In this document: in pieces, positions 9,804 to 19,886 of the stretch | How the letters are laid out: every line of letters begins with the position of its first letter | Numbering within the stretch: the first letter of the stretch is position 1 | Assembly: GCA_028456385.1 (NCBI GenBank) | Contig: JALNQF010000008.1 | Span: 527,827-591,826, forward strand | DNA from: Ophiosphaerella korrae | Lineage: Eukaryota > Ascomycota > Dothideomycetes > Pleosporales > Phaeosphaeriaceae | Direction of reading: 5' to 3' | DNA: 64,000 bases | Program-made: the position numbers and the translations under genes | Notes under the pieces: model-generated | What the model was told of the DNA's origin: nothing | Seen by the model: the letters and a program-made list of their open reading frames with translations, nothing else | The model's database searches: none

Positions 9804-12800
9804 TTACATCCTCATTTTCCTGAACTTTCGAGACGCTTTTCTTCTCAAACCATTCATGCCTCTCTTGACGCTGTCATTGTCTGTCTCGTCGTCTTTTGGT
9901 GGTGGTGGCGAAAGTTCGTTTCCTCGGTTGCTGCGGACAGACGTCTGATGGGACATCAGATTCTGCTCCCTCCAGAACATGCGCTTTTGATCGATTACAC
10001 TTTGTGACAGATTGCCAAAGCCTTTCTTTACAAAGGCCAAATCGTGCAGGATGTTAGGATCCAGGCACGTTCGCGGCAAATTCTGCACAATCATGAAGAT
10101 TTCGGGGTCGATAGGCCGATACTTTCGAATATCTGGCTCGCTCAGCTTAAAGATGGCAAGCGCATAGCGGTAGAGGGCTCGTGGCCCTTCGTATAGGAAA
10201 GCATCCCAGACTCGGAGAACGGTTTCAATGGGAAGAACACCGACGAAGATGCTCATAAACCAAGACGTGCATGATAAAGCGACAGTTGGCTGACGCTGAA
10301 ACTTTGAATTCGGGTGGGCATTGGAACCGGCACCGCTGTTGATCAGGTCCGTATCGTTGATCGAGGCCCAAACCTTTGGAAGATAGTCCTTGATCAACAT
10401 CATGAGTACGTTAACCTCGGTGTTGGCGAGACTACGGGCATGCGCGCCAGGAAGATGGTTTTGTGTAATGATTGTTAGCATAACAAAAGACCGCTCCTTA
10501 TCCTGTTTCAAGAAGAGAAGTAAGAGTCCAGCAATGAAGTTAAGAGACTGGCAATAGCCGATGCTAGGGTTGTTCAAGGCAAAGCAGGAGAGAACCTCGC
10601 GTAGGTCCTGTATGAGTTTCGGCTCCTCATCAGACTCCCCATCTAGTAGATCTGTAGCCGGCTCGGGACGAAAGTGAATGTTGTCGGGAAAGGTTCGATC
10701 GAGATCGCGCTCGATTGCGTCTTTGTCATCCTTGTTGAGCTCGCCTTGATTGACTCGAGCTGCTAACGACGCATAGAGGCCTACCATTTCCTTCTGTGTG
10801 ATTGTATGTTGTCCACCAGAGTAGTACCACCACATTGCCCCACGCCATTCTGGGGGATAGCCTTTTCGAGCGTATCGTTTGACCTTTTCGCACATTTCGG
10901 GGAATTTAGTAGGGTCAGTTGTCGGAAGGCCCTGTTTCGACATCAACGCGATCCACTTATTCCTCCGTCGCGAAATGTGCTCCTCATACTTTATGGCCCA
11001 TACATTGTGCTGCTGAGCGCTGATCTTATCGGACGCCTTTTTGAACCCATAGCGATCCCTTTCTACCGGGCTTGCAAGTTTGCGCAATGGGGGGGAAACT
11101 GTGTTCGTATCCTGGGGTAACGTCATAGGGGCCTTCCGGACTGCTGCAGATTTTGGACCCGCTGCAACGGTTGAAGCCATCATGCCCAAGTCAAATAGAG
11201 CACTCTTTCGATCGTATACGCTAGTTGACGCTCGACGAGGGATTGCCTCATCTTCATCTAATTCAGGAAGCGGGTTTGACTTCTTTAATGGGGGGGATTG
11301 GATGGCGGCAGGTCCATCTCTGCCTACACCAGAATCGGTTGATATTGTTCTTGCGGCACTTGGCTTCTTACTATGCCTTTTCGAGTATGCGCCAATCTCA
11401 GCCCAATCCTGACGTGATAACCGCGACTTGTTTGGCGGCAACTGAGGAAGTTTAGCGATCTCGCGATGGATGTTCATCAATTGTGAACGGTTGGTACTTT
11501 GACCATTCAGTACAGGCCGGGAGTGTGGTGCCTGGTTTGGACGAATGTTGGTACCAGTGGCACCAAAGGCCAAAGTCTGGACTGAAATCAGCTCTCGCCG
11601 GGGTAATTCTTCGCTTGACCGCATTTGCTGTTCTTCCTTTTGCTTTTTGATTGCTTTAGAAGTGTTCGAGTTGTTGTGAACCGAAATCATATTCGTCTCA
11701 CGGTTGGGGGAGATACCTTCTTGCTTGGGGTCACTGTGTACTGAAGTGAGCTGCTCAGTATTGCTGTCTGATGAGTCCTGAACGTCGAATGCTGGTCGCT
11801 CATCCCAATCTTTGAGGCGGTCGGAGGAATGGAAAGAGCTTAGAGAGTCTAAATCACGCGACGGAGTCTGTGACAATCCAGGAGGTTCCGAGTCTAGGGC
11901 TATGGGCGAGGAACTGAGTCTGCTTTGGCTGGTTTGGCTAGAAGGATCCATATCATCGCCCTCATCCTCATCCTCGTCATAACAGTACGAGTCGATTACA
12001 TCATCGACGGCATCCATGTAGTAATCTTCTTCAGGCACCTGGGAGATTGGTCTATTTTCAGGCGATTCATCACGATACTGTAGACGATCACGTGAGTGGT
12101 CTCGCGAGTAGATGCTTGCCTGCCGTTCGCTGACAACAGAGCTCCGTGCGGTCGCTATGCTGCTCCTCTCGGTCTCACTTGCCTCCATCAGGTTCGACGA
12201 AGCATAGGTAGCGCCAGATTTGAAGCTCGCTCGAGGTTCATCGCCACGAAACTGGCGAGGTGGAGGAGGGTAGTAGTCTGTGTGTGACCAGTTCGGGACG
12301 CCTCGATTTGGTTTGTATGTGCCAGAGAGATTCGCTCGGTCGTTCCTCAGCTGGCCATAATCGGGTATGGATGTGACTGACCGTAGCGGCGGGTGGGACT
12401 GGAGAGCAGTCTGTGAAGAGCTGGTCATTCCACGAGACCTTTGTGGGACAATGGCATTGGGAACGTCCTCGGCCGACGAGTTCCAGTGTGGCCCAGTGAG
12501 GTGTACAGGGTTGCTGGCCAAGGGATTGTAGATGGCGCGGAGGTCGGGGGAGCCAGGGCCACTGGCTTGTCTGCTCATTGCAGGAGCAAAGGTTGGTGAT
12601 GGGAGAGGAGGGTCTGAGCGTGGAAAGCCATTGCCGGGCTGGATTGGCGAGGGAATGGCAGCATGACGGAGGAGTGAGGGGGCGCGCTGGCGAGGGGGAT
12701 ATTTGGGCGAGGGAAGGCCGATGGGAGGGAGTGGAGGGCTGTTTGATGAGGCCGGGCTATAGGTTTGGCCATCGTTGGCGGGGTGGCTTGCGGTGTTGTC

Positions 12801-12950
12801 CATGTGCAGGTGTGTAGGATGTCTCGAACGGCCCGAACCAAAACCCTTTCTGCGGCCGGCATGATGGTGCTGGGGCTGCGGAGACGCAGGCGGAGTGAAC
12901 TCTGGCGACCGGTAGGACAGGATGGCGGGCTTTGCGGCGGCGTCACCCAT
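9804..12950 (-). CDS. TBC-domain Rab GTPase-activating protein (GYP family)
   Basis: A single uninterrupted exon of 1048 aa starting at a true ATG. The first two thirds are low-complexity and probably disordered: Pro/Ser-rich, with an acidic patch DEDEDEGDDMD. The C-terminal third is a TBC domain, beginning around PPEWRGAMWWYYSGG. It carries both catalytic fingers of the family: the arginine finger in AIERDLDRTFPDN and the glutamine finger in SIGYCQSLNF. Helices such as SWFMSIFVGVLPIETVLRVWD follow. By family it speeds up GTP hydrolysis by Rab proteins in vesicle traffic. The arrangement resembles yeast Gyp3/Msb3-type proteins, but the Rab partner cannot be read from sequence. The tail is basic (RRKASRKFRKMRM). 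Confidence 0.9.
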   Translation of the reverse strand: MGDAAAKPAILSYRSPEFTPPASPQPQHHHAGRRKGFGSGRSRHPTHLHMDNTASHPANDGQTYSPASSNSPPLPPIGLPSPKYPPRQRAPSLLRHAAIPSPIQPGNGFPRSDPPLPSPTFAPAMSRQASGPGSPDLRAIYNPLASNPVHLTGPHWNSSAEDVPNAIVPQRSRGMTSSSQTALQSHPPLRSVTSIPDYGQLRNDRANLSGTYKPNRGVPNWSHTDYYPPPPRQFRGDEPRASFKSGATYASSNLMEASETERSSIATARSSVVSERQASIYSRDHSRDRLQYRDESPENRPISQVPEEDYYMDAVDDVIDSYCYDEDEDEGDDMDPSSQTSQSRLSSSPIALDSEPPGLSQTPSRDLDSLSSFHSSDRLKDWDERPAFDVQDSSDSNTEQLTSVHSDPKQEGISPNRETNMISVHNNSNTSKAIKKQKEEQQMRSSEELPRRELISVQTLAFGATGTNIRPNQAPHSRPVLNGQSTNRSQLMNIHREIAKLPQLPPNKSRLSRQDWAEIGAYSKRHSKKPSAARTISTDSGVGRDGPAAIQSPPLKKSNPLPELDEDEAIPRRASTSVYDRKSALFDLGMMASTVAAGPKSAAVRKAPMTLPQDTNTVSPPLRKLASPVERDRYGFKKASDKISAQQHNVWAIKYEEHISRRRNKWIALMSKQGLPTTDPTKFPEMCEKVKRYARKGYPPEWRGAMWWYYSGGQHTITQKEMVGLYASLAARVNQGELNKDDKDAIERDLDRTFPDNIHFRPEPATDLLDGESDEEPKLIQDLREVLSCFALNNPSIGYCQSLNFIAGLLLLFLKQDKERSFVMLTIITQNHLPGAHARSLANTEVNVLMMLIKDYLPKVWASINDTDLINSGAGSNAHPNSKFQRQPTVALSCTSWFMSIFVGVLPIETVLRVWDAFLYEGPRALYRYALAIFKLSEPDIRKYRPIDPEIFMIVQNLPRTCLDPNILHDLAFVKKGFGNLSQSVIDQKRMFWREQNLMSHQTSVRSNRGNELSPPPPKDDETDNDSVKRGMNGLRRKASRKFRKMRM

Positions 12951-14246
12951 GGCGCCGTGTCAGGCTGGGGGGCGGTGGTGAAGCAGGGCGGCGTGTCGCT
13001 CATTCGGCCGGGGCGAAGGAGAGGGCGTGGTGGTGGTGGGTGGTTGCTGTGGTCCGTAGTAACATCCTCGAGAGCGAGTGGAGGTGCAGCCGTGGGGGGA
13101 GAGAGGCGGGTTGTGGTGCGGCTTGGCTTGCCCGTGTGACGAATTGTTGGCGGAGCGCGTCCAGAGGCCCAATGGTCGAACCAGGTACTTGGTCAACCGC
13201 CGCTGCCGTTCCGGCACACACGCGAAGGAGGGCGGAAAAAGAAAGGAAAAAGAAGGAAAAGAAGGCAAAAGGAAGAGGGCTCAGAAAACAAGGAGCGTGA
13301 GCTGCAGACAGGCCTGGTGGGTAGGCTGGGCGTCGCGCAGAGCGTGCTGTGTAGTAAGAAGAAGAGAGGGCCAATTCCCGAGTGTCTCAGGCTCCCAGCA
13401 GGAGGTCGTCAGAAACTCAGATGCAGCACGGACACGCGCCAAGGCTGGCGGCGCCTTCATCTCATCCCCGTCGCCAAACACTGGCACGTAAGCGCGGGCC
13501 GGGCGGCGGAGGGTGACGGCTTGGGGATGCCTGCAACGACGAGCTGGCCGACTTGAAACGGACCTTTGGCCCACGGGCCGCATGCTGTGTAAGTCGATAA
13601 TAAAGTCGGCCAGCGACGCGCCCACAGCAGCAGTGCACGTGGGGGCGCCGGCCGTCACATGAGCAGCCTGGCCCCTCTTCCGCGCCCTGCCATTGGCCCC
13701 GCGCCCGCAGCGTGCTTTTGCTCCCCTTCAGGAATAGCCATCTCGACGCCCTGTTCACGCTTTTGTTCAGGGGATCGCTGCCGGTTTCTCCAAACCGCAT
13801 CCCGGGCATTGAAACCCGCATCGTTGTGGCCTAACGCAGCTGACTCGTCAAATTTGCTCTTCCAGCATGCTGACTTGACCGGCGCCCATCTCCTTCCAGC
13901 AAACATGCACAAGCGCATCTGCCACACTGCCGCTGGCCTCCACCACCACGGTCGCCGCTAGCCTGCTTTCAGACAGCCGCCCCGTCCGCCCCGTCCATCA
14001 GGATTCAGCGACCTGTTCCTCGGGCACCATCAAGAGAGATTTGCGTGTGACGACATGTCGGGACGAACTCATTTCTTTAGCGAATCCCAGCGCCCCAGCT
14101 ACGAAACCCGTGCACTCACCCGTCCTTCGCTCCCTACAAGTTGCTTCCTTGGCCAACCCAGTAAAGGACATCCCAAGCTGATGCTGGTCTCGCCGAACGC
14201 CCATGAATGCAAAACCCCACCGCCCTCACCGTCCGAGTCACCCAGC
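12951..14246. promoter_or_regulatory. Intergenic region upstream of the TBC gene
   Basis: About 1.3 kb of GC-rich DNA between the TBC gene start and the 3' end of the E2 gene (both on the minus strand), probably the promoter and leader of the TBC gene. It includes a purine-only stretch at about 13227-13275. Open frames on both strands overlap one another, lack homology and follow from the high GC content. Confidence 0.5.
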
Positions 14247-14871
14247 TCACTTTGCATACCGCTTGATCCAGTCTTTCGCGTTCTTTTCAAACTCGTTGCG
14301 GTTCTCGCGGAACTCGTTGGCAATCGACGGCTCTATCGCATCGTCTGGGTTCGGCTCGATCAGCAGCGTCTGAATGAGGCGCAAGACAGAGACCACCTGT
14401 AGTTCGACTCAGCACATGCTGCCGCGACTGAAGGCCATGGGTCTACTAACCTTGTTCGGGGGCTTCCACTCATCCGGGCGAAGCAAACCCAAACACATGC
14501 TGCCCTTGTCGTCGTTGCTCACGTTTGGATGGTAGATCTTGGTCCGGAAACTGACGACTGGTGGCTTGAACGGGTATTCGAGAGGGAAGGTAATCTCGAG
14601 CTTGAAGTGGCCGCCCTGCACGAAATCAGCATGGCTCGAGGGCTGCTGCCTCAAATGCCATTGCACGACATACAGCGTAGACGGATTGATCTGGGCCATC
14701 CATGAGGACCTCCCACTTGGTCATGTTTTGCTCATCAAAGTTGATCTTCATGCCCACTGGCATGTCTGCCGTGCACTCGGCATACTCCTGCTGGGCGGTT
14801 AGTCCACTCGTGGCCTTGACGTGAAGCGCGAGGCTTGCCTTCATGATACGCTTCTTGGCACCGGTGCTCAT
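14247..14871 (-). CDS. Ubiquitin-conjugating enzyme E2 (UBC14-like)
   Basis: The model is complement(join(14247..14396, 14451..14615, 14674..14787, 14839..14871)), 153 aa, a bare UBC fold with no extensions. It has the N-terminal helix KKRIMKEYAE, the strand WEVLMDGPDQSVYAGGHFKLE, the HPN motif (H78-P79-N80 in KIYHPNV), the catalytic cysteine C90 in GSMCLGLL, WKPPNK, and the C-terminal helices PNPDDAIEPSIANEF and WIKRYAK. It should carry ubiquitin as a thioester for an E3. It is closest in style to S. pombe Ubc14-type E2s; assignment to that subfamily is tentative. The first intron (14788-14838) has a GC donor, is 51 bases long with no in-frame stop, and ends in a tandem CAGCAG acceptor. If retained it would add 17 residues to the first helix. 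Confidence 0.9.
14788..14838 (-). other. Frame-neutral GC-AG intron with tandem CAGCAG acceptor
   Basis: Donor AAG|GCAAGC, branch-like GGACTAACC, acceptor GCCCAGCAG. Use of the distal acceptor joins KRIMK to EYAECT, which matches the E2 family. Use of the proximal one adds a glutamine. The 51-base length and the absence of stops mean that the unspliced message also stays in frame. Confidence 0.8.
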
Positions 14872-15782
14872 GGCGGCGGTTGTAAGCTCGCGTGGTTGTT
14901 CAGGGATGTTGAATCGAAGGTACAGCCTTCGTTGTGCAAGTGAGGGACGGAGGCGTGGAAGCGAAGTGAGGATGGATGCGCTTAGTAAAATGGCAACGGC
15001 GCGCGTGGGCTGGGCTGAATGAGATCTGGGCGGGTGTCGTGGCGTGCGTGGTAGGGTGAAGTGCCGTGCGAGGTATCTGCTGGCGGGGAGAAGAATCATG
15101 GTATGACGCAGAAACACCGCACAGACACAGCAGCGGCAGCCTAGCGCCCTTTCAGCCAGCCTGTAAATTACGGCGTCTAACTGTTGTTTTCTATGCTATA
15201 GCAAGCAAAACAAATGCCGCCAGCAGGCGTTTCCGTCCACCACTACCGCGTTTCACTTGGCTGCGCTGCTTTGAACATCCGGCGACCTCACACCACAACT
15301 GCACCATGGCAGTGGAGCTTCTCTGCCTCCTCTTCCGGACATAAAACTTCAGACCAAGCCATACTATTCGTATACATCTTATCAGATAAATCCAGTGCGG
15401 TCTGCTGCCCTCGCATGCTTTTGAATGAACTCAGTACATACACTACCTCGCCGTTTAATGAGGCTCGCTAGCTAGTGGACCTCGTTAGACGGCGAGGTAG
15501 TTTATTGCAGAGTTATTGCCTAGTCGAACCGGGCCATCATGTCGGCAATTGAGATGAGTAGCGCATGCCTTTCAATTGTCTCGTCATGTCGGTTCTACAA
15601 ACTACTTTTTATCACGTCTCATACTTCACCTAAGCCTTGATTGGCAGGATATATCCCGAGTCGGCGGGCCTTCCTAGCTCCCTCCGTTTTCTCCAAGCTC
15701 CTCAGTTATCAGCAACGCTGAATCCCCATTATTCCAACTCCCATGCCCACTCCACACAAGTCTACACAACATTCTTCCAACT
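14872..15782. promoter_or_regulatory. Divergent intergenic region (E2 / acyltransferase)
   Basis: About 910 bp between divergent start codons. The left half is GC-rich leader or promoter sequence for the E2. The right half contains a conspicuous imperfect hairpin (15442-15501, listed separately) and a second, weaker set of inverted words (GAACCG, CAATTGA) at about 15525-15600. No gene seen. Confidence 0.5.
15442..15501. repeat. Imperfect 22-bp inverted repeat (hairpin)
   Basis: The left arm ACTACCTCGCCGTTTAATGA(GG) and the right arm (CC)TCGTTAGACGGCGAGGTAGT are reverse complements except at two positions, separated by about 16 bp containing GCTAGCTAG. Both mismatches are T/C transitions. Confidence 0.75.
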
Positions 15783-17102
15783 ATGCCCACCAAACAACCT
15801 TCCCCTGCGCGCCAAATATGGCTCGATGGTACCCGTGGCCTCGCCGCCCTCATTGTCGCCATCTTCCACTTCATAACAAACCACCTGCAAGCTTCCTACC
15901 GCTCCTTCTTTGCCTCTCCCCCCTCCTCAAACCGGCGCCTGTATCAGCTGCCACCCTTCCGGTTGCTCTTTGCTGGTAACGCCATGGTTAACGTCTTCTT
16001 CGTCGTCTCAGGGTACGCCATCGCCGCCAGCCTAGTGCATGCACGTAATGAGGTGACACTCAACGACTTCTATCGGAGGCTGACGAGTGCGGTTTTACGG
16101 AGAGTAGTTAGATTGGGGGCCCCGGTGATGGTGATGGCGGGAGTGAGCCATGTATTGTTTTATGTTGGGGCGTACGATGTGGCATTTCAAGAAGGACAGG
16201 GATGTCCTGAGGGAAGGCCGTGGGGGCCGCCAATGCCGCATTTGAAGTGTCTGGTAAGCTCTGTTTTCAGCGTCGTGAATGTTGAGTACATTGAGTATTA
16301 TGGACTAAATGAGCATTTTTGGACAATTCCGAATGAGGTGAGGGGGTCGATGAAGGTTTATCTGGCGATGCTGGGTCTTGCAGCCCAGAGTCAGAATACA
16401 AGGCGTTTGGTTGTTGGGATACTGGCTGTAAGAGCTGGGTATCTTGGCGAACCGCAATATCTTGCCTTCTTTGCTGGGCTACTTTTTGCTGAGCTCGATG
16501 CTTCCGCTCTGCAGAGATACAGTTCCTTAGGAACTCCAGGCCAAAGACAAACTCCAAAGCTAAGGAGCCCCGTTCTGACAGCTTTGCCTTGGTGTACCCT
16601 AGCTTTGGGTATCTTTATCTGCTGCCTTCCTGTTCCATTGGCTCAAGAAGGCGAGGTCAGCCCTACATTCTCACCTGAATGGACCTTTTTTGGGGCTCTT
16701 CCCTGGTGGAATGTTGATGAACGATTTCGCACATGGCACACTATCGGTTCAATCATTTTCATCGGCTCAGTACGCTTGTTGCCAAAAGTTCGAGCACTAT
16801 TCGAAACCCGTGTCATGCAGTTCCTAGGGCGCATCTCCTTTAGCTTGTATCTGTGTCATTTGGCGGTATATAGGATACTCCAGAATCGGCTGCTGAACTG
16901 GACCAGTCTATCCCTCAGTGGTATGTTATATCAGCAAGCCGAAGAAGACAGAAGCGAAGGAGTTGTATTCATAGCTTGGACAGTAACAAGCGGGATAATT
17001 GGGGTATTAGTTATAACTATGTCGAAGTATATGACAAAGCAAATTGATGACAGGAGTATAACTTTAAGCTATCGTGTAGAAAACCTACTTTCTACGCTCT
17101 AG
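15783..17102 (+). CDS. Integral membrane acyltransferase (acyltransferase 3 family)
   Basis: Single exon, 439 aa. The N-terminus QIWLDGTRGLAALIVAIFHF is the signature of the acyltransferase-3 (OafA/NodX-like) family, with a conserved histidine in the first membrane segment. Several further hydrophobic segments follow: GNAMVNVFFVVSGYAIAASL, VLTALPWCTLALGIFICCL, FLGRISFSLYLCHLAVYRI and AWTVTSGIIGVLVITMS. The RISFSLYLCH block is typical of the C-terminal part of the family. These enzymes transfer acyl groups to sugars, lipids or small molecules at membranes. The substrate here is unknown, and no biosynthetic cluster surrounds the gene. A GTAAGC...CAG at 16253-16269 is too short to be an intron. 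Confidence 0.85.
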   Translation: MPTKQPSPARQIWLDGTRGLAALIVAIFHFITNHLQASYRSFFASPPSSNRRLYQLPPFRLLFAGNAMVNVFFVVSGYAIAASLVHARNEVTLNDFYRRLTSAVLRRVVRLGAPVMVMAGVSHVLFYVGAYDVAFQEGQGCPEGRPWGPPMPHLKCLVSSVFSVVNVEYIEYYGLNEHFWTIPNEVRGSMKVYLAMLGLAAQSQNTRRLVVGILAVRAGYLGEPQYLAFFAGLLFAELDASALQRYSSLGTPGQRQTPKLRSPVLTALPWCTLALGIFICCLPVPLAQEGEVSPTFSPEWTFFGALPWWNVDERFRTWHTIGSIIFIGSVRLLPKVRALFETRVMQFLGRISFSLYLCHLAVYRILQNRLLNWTSLSLSGMLYQQAEEDRSEGVVFIAWTVTSGIIGVLVITMSKYMTKQIDDRSITLSYRVENLLSTL

Positions 17103-18709
17103 ATGATATGATTATGAATATAAACTCCTTAACATGGTTCTCCGTGGCTTCTTGGGGGACATTACTCTTCAACTTATGTATCAATTGAATAACAACAGAT
17201 TATATTTATTTCCTTTAACTATACTTTACTAGTTGCTGTAGTGACTTAGACTGTCGAACCACTTAAAATGTTGAGAGACAGGAGCCTAGATGTAAGTTTT
17301 CTCAACATTCTGGGGCAAATGTGAAACTGCTGAAGTGCGGAACTAAGGGATGGGCTCTGCCTCGTTATCCCCAAGTGGGGTGTTATTTAAATTTTCCGCA
17401 AACCAAGTATGATATGCGGTGCTGCGGCAGTGGGCCAACACTCAAGCCCGCAGCTCTAGCATCATATATTTCCCAAAGAGGGCCCAATTAGGGTGCATCC
17501 AATCAGAATACCTGACGATAATAGAATACGGCGACCATCAATCACCGCAAATTTTTCACTGCCCAACTGTTTGCCAACTCTATTTTATATGGCTACAAGC
17601 GTTCTCGCCCAGCTATTGACAAAGAACCTTATGCTATACATCAACTAGAGAATGTAAGAATCTTTCCTTCTTATGGACCTAGCTAGAAACGTCCTCGATG
17701 TACTTGAGACAGCCGCAGCTGAACGACTAGATTGAAAAAAAAAAAAAAAAATGTGACTACCGGGGTGCTAGGTGTGTCCTGTTGAGAGGCAATACTTCTA
17801 TTGATATTATTATACAAATCTCACACTTCAGGTTTAAGTAGTGTATCGGTAGTAGATTTTCGGATAGCCCATGACCCCAAGGGAAATTATATTGTCTCTC
17901 AGCCCGTGGTCCATTCCAGATTCCTTCAGTATAGAACCTGTCTTAAACATGTATTTCACTGTCTATTTTTCACTTCGAACAACATTGCATATCCTGACAC
18001 CACTGCATATGGTATCGAAGACGTTACTAATTGGGAAGATATAACGTCCTTGACAAAGACGTTAGGAAATAACTTCAGAAATTTGCGTGATACTTACAAG
18101 CGTCCAATTGTCAGATTTGGTGGTCACTCGATAATTGTTGTGATCAAAAAGGATTGATAGGATTGATTAGTTGCTCTGTCTGTTATCTCTATGTTTAGGA
18201 CCTCTGAGATATGCCTATCCCTTTGTTCTCGTAGCTGAGTGCCGCGCTCTAGCCGAACCAGCGTGTTGTGTGCTCGCGCTAGCCCGTTCAACAAGGGGGA
18301 CCCTGAGTCTTCGGATCGCTCGATCTCCGGATGGCGCATTTCATCTGACACCAATATACTGTGATCGTTGTAAATTTTCCGGTCTTGAATACCACATGAT
18401 AACTTTTGCTAATACGAACACTGAAAGCGCTGACAGCTTCTCCATGCTGCCTAGCGCAATTGGTGTCTTTCTATTCGAGAAGGAGAATAACTGTTATACC
18501 TGGGTTTGGTAGCGCTATGTGTAGTGCCATGGGAAGATAACAGAGCAATTCAAGTAGATCTGGATGTCATGGGGCGACATATTGCTTGTTGACACAATCG
18601 ATTAACTACAAGTAGGCGCCTGTTTCGCCCATGAAAGCTAGAGATCTAGAAATCCAGAAGATAGCTTATGGATGTGACCCGCCCTGGATAAGAGCGTGCT
18701 CGTACAAGG

Positions 18710-18750
18710 ACTCGGACGTCAACCATGAGAACTCGGACGTCAACCATGAG
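18710..18750. repeat. 21-bp tandem repeat, two copies
   Basis: Two adjacent copies of ACTCGGACGTCAACCATGAG (period 21 with the spacer base A). The second copy is identical to the first. Confidence 0.85.
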
Positions 18751-19803
18751 AGCAGAGTTTTGTTTCGAGCTCATTTGTCGGGTTGATGAGGACACAGGTT
18801 GGTTGCATACGAAATGGTAAAGCCCCGTGGTACAATTTATATAGAATCTACCTATCTTGTCGTCGGCATACGATGTCAGCACCGTGAGGGTCAAGCTGTC
18901 AAACGCCGACGGAAATCGTAGGGCCATTAGTTTCAAGATGCGTCACATCCGCCCTTCTTTTATCTACCTCGGACGGAAAGCAAACAGTCCTCCATTGTTC
19001 CATCTTGGCTTTCTGGGAGCATCGAAGGGCATGAGCGGAACATCGGTGGCAACGCGCTGTTTTTTTTTTTTTTTTTTCGATTGATAGCGGATACCTAGCT
19101 TTGGATTATTCCGATTGATGGAATCACCAACGATTTGATCATGAGTGTACGTGACTGAGGTGCTATACTTCTACCCCAGCTTTTGGTCCTGCACGATGCC
19201 AGGCAACAGGGATGTTGTGTTGTCGGATTAATTTAAGGCGCAGATCTGGGGTTACGCCAAAACATCGACGTTGTGCAAACCCGGATCGAGTCCTGCACAA
19301 TTCGAAAAGTTCCGATGTGATGAGTGTTTGATTAGCTTGTTATTTTGAGCTAAAGTAACGGCTCCTCTGGTTGGAGGAACATCTCAAACCTCGTTGCTGA
19401 AACATATCCCATTCCGAAAATAGCTTAACGCACGACTATTGCCCCGTGTTGCACCTGATGTGTAGGGGAACAACCACCGAGAAATGATCAAGGAACAACT
19501 TCGATCCACTCATCTTTTTTCGAGAAATGAACGAACTTCTTGGCGTTACGGTGCCAAGGGGGTCGCGACCCACAGCAGAGATCGGGTTGTTTCAAGCAGC
19601 TCGTTGTCCCGCTCATGGCAAAGCGCCGGTGTGACACACTGATTGAAGCCCTAGTCAAGCACACCCTCGAAAAGCTTCGAAGGCCTTAGAGAAGGGGCAC
19701 TATAGCAAAGTATAGGTATAGTGGTGGGCTCCGGAGAATTTAAACCATCCTATCACATTCTTTGCATTCTTTGGTTTACTTCACAGTTTTCGTTTTGTAC
19801 AAG

Positions 19804-19831
19804 TCTATATAGCATTCAATTCTTTATATAT
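19804..19831 (+). promoter_or_regulatory. TATA-like elements upstream of the pectate lyase gene
   Basis: CTATATAG at about 19805-19812 and TTATATATA at about 19823-19831 lie 55-80 bp before the start codon at 19887, a usual distance for a TATA-driven, inducible secreted-enzyme gene. The call rests on motif and position only. Confidence 0.45.
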
Positions 19832-19886
19832 ACTTTGCAATCGCTTGTTCCATTCACCTTCAAGCATCAAATCCTCAATCAACAAA

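Larger units (their letters stand above)
17103..19886. other. Long AT-rich intergenic region, promoter of pectate lyase at right end
   Basis: 2.8 kb without a convincing gene. It holds an A17 run (17735-17751), a T17 run (about 19061-19077) and a two-copy 21-bp tandem repeat (18710-18750). The open frame 17801..18157 begins at TTG, not ATG, and its product is not recognised. The open frame 18646..18936 (-) contains the tandem repeat and also lacks homology. It may contain decayed gene or transposon fragments, but none can be named. The last 90 bp look like the pectate lyase promoter. Confidence 0.5.

Noticed and set aside
12575..13658. Multiple open frames around the TBC gene start on both strands
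   Set aside because: Shadows of the Pro/Ser-rich N-terminus of the TBC protein, or low-complexity promoter sequence.
16253..16269. GTAAGC...TTTTCAG as an intron in the acyltransferase gene
   Set aside because: Only 17 bases, too short to be spliced. The frame is open through it.
17801..18157. 118-codon frame as a gene
   Set aside because: Starts at TTG, has no family resemblance and no splice partner. Mentioned only as possible remnant.
19270..19305. tRNA-like T-arm word (GGATCGAGTCC) with flanking complementarity
   Set aside because: No acceptor stem, D-arm or anticodon arm at the right distances. It is a simple TTGTGCA/TGCACAA hairpin.
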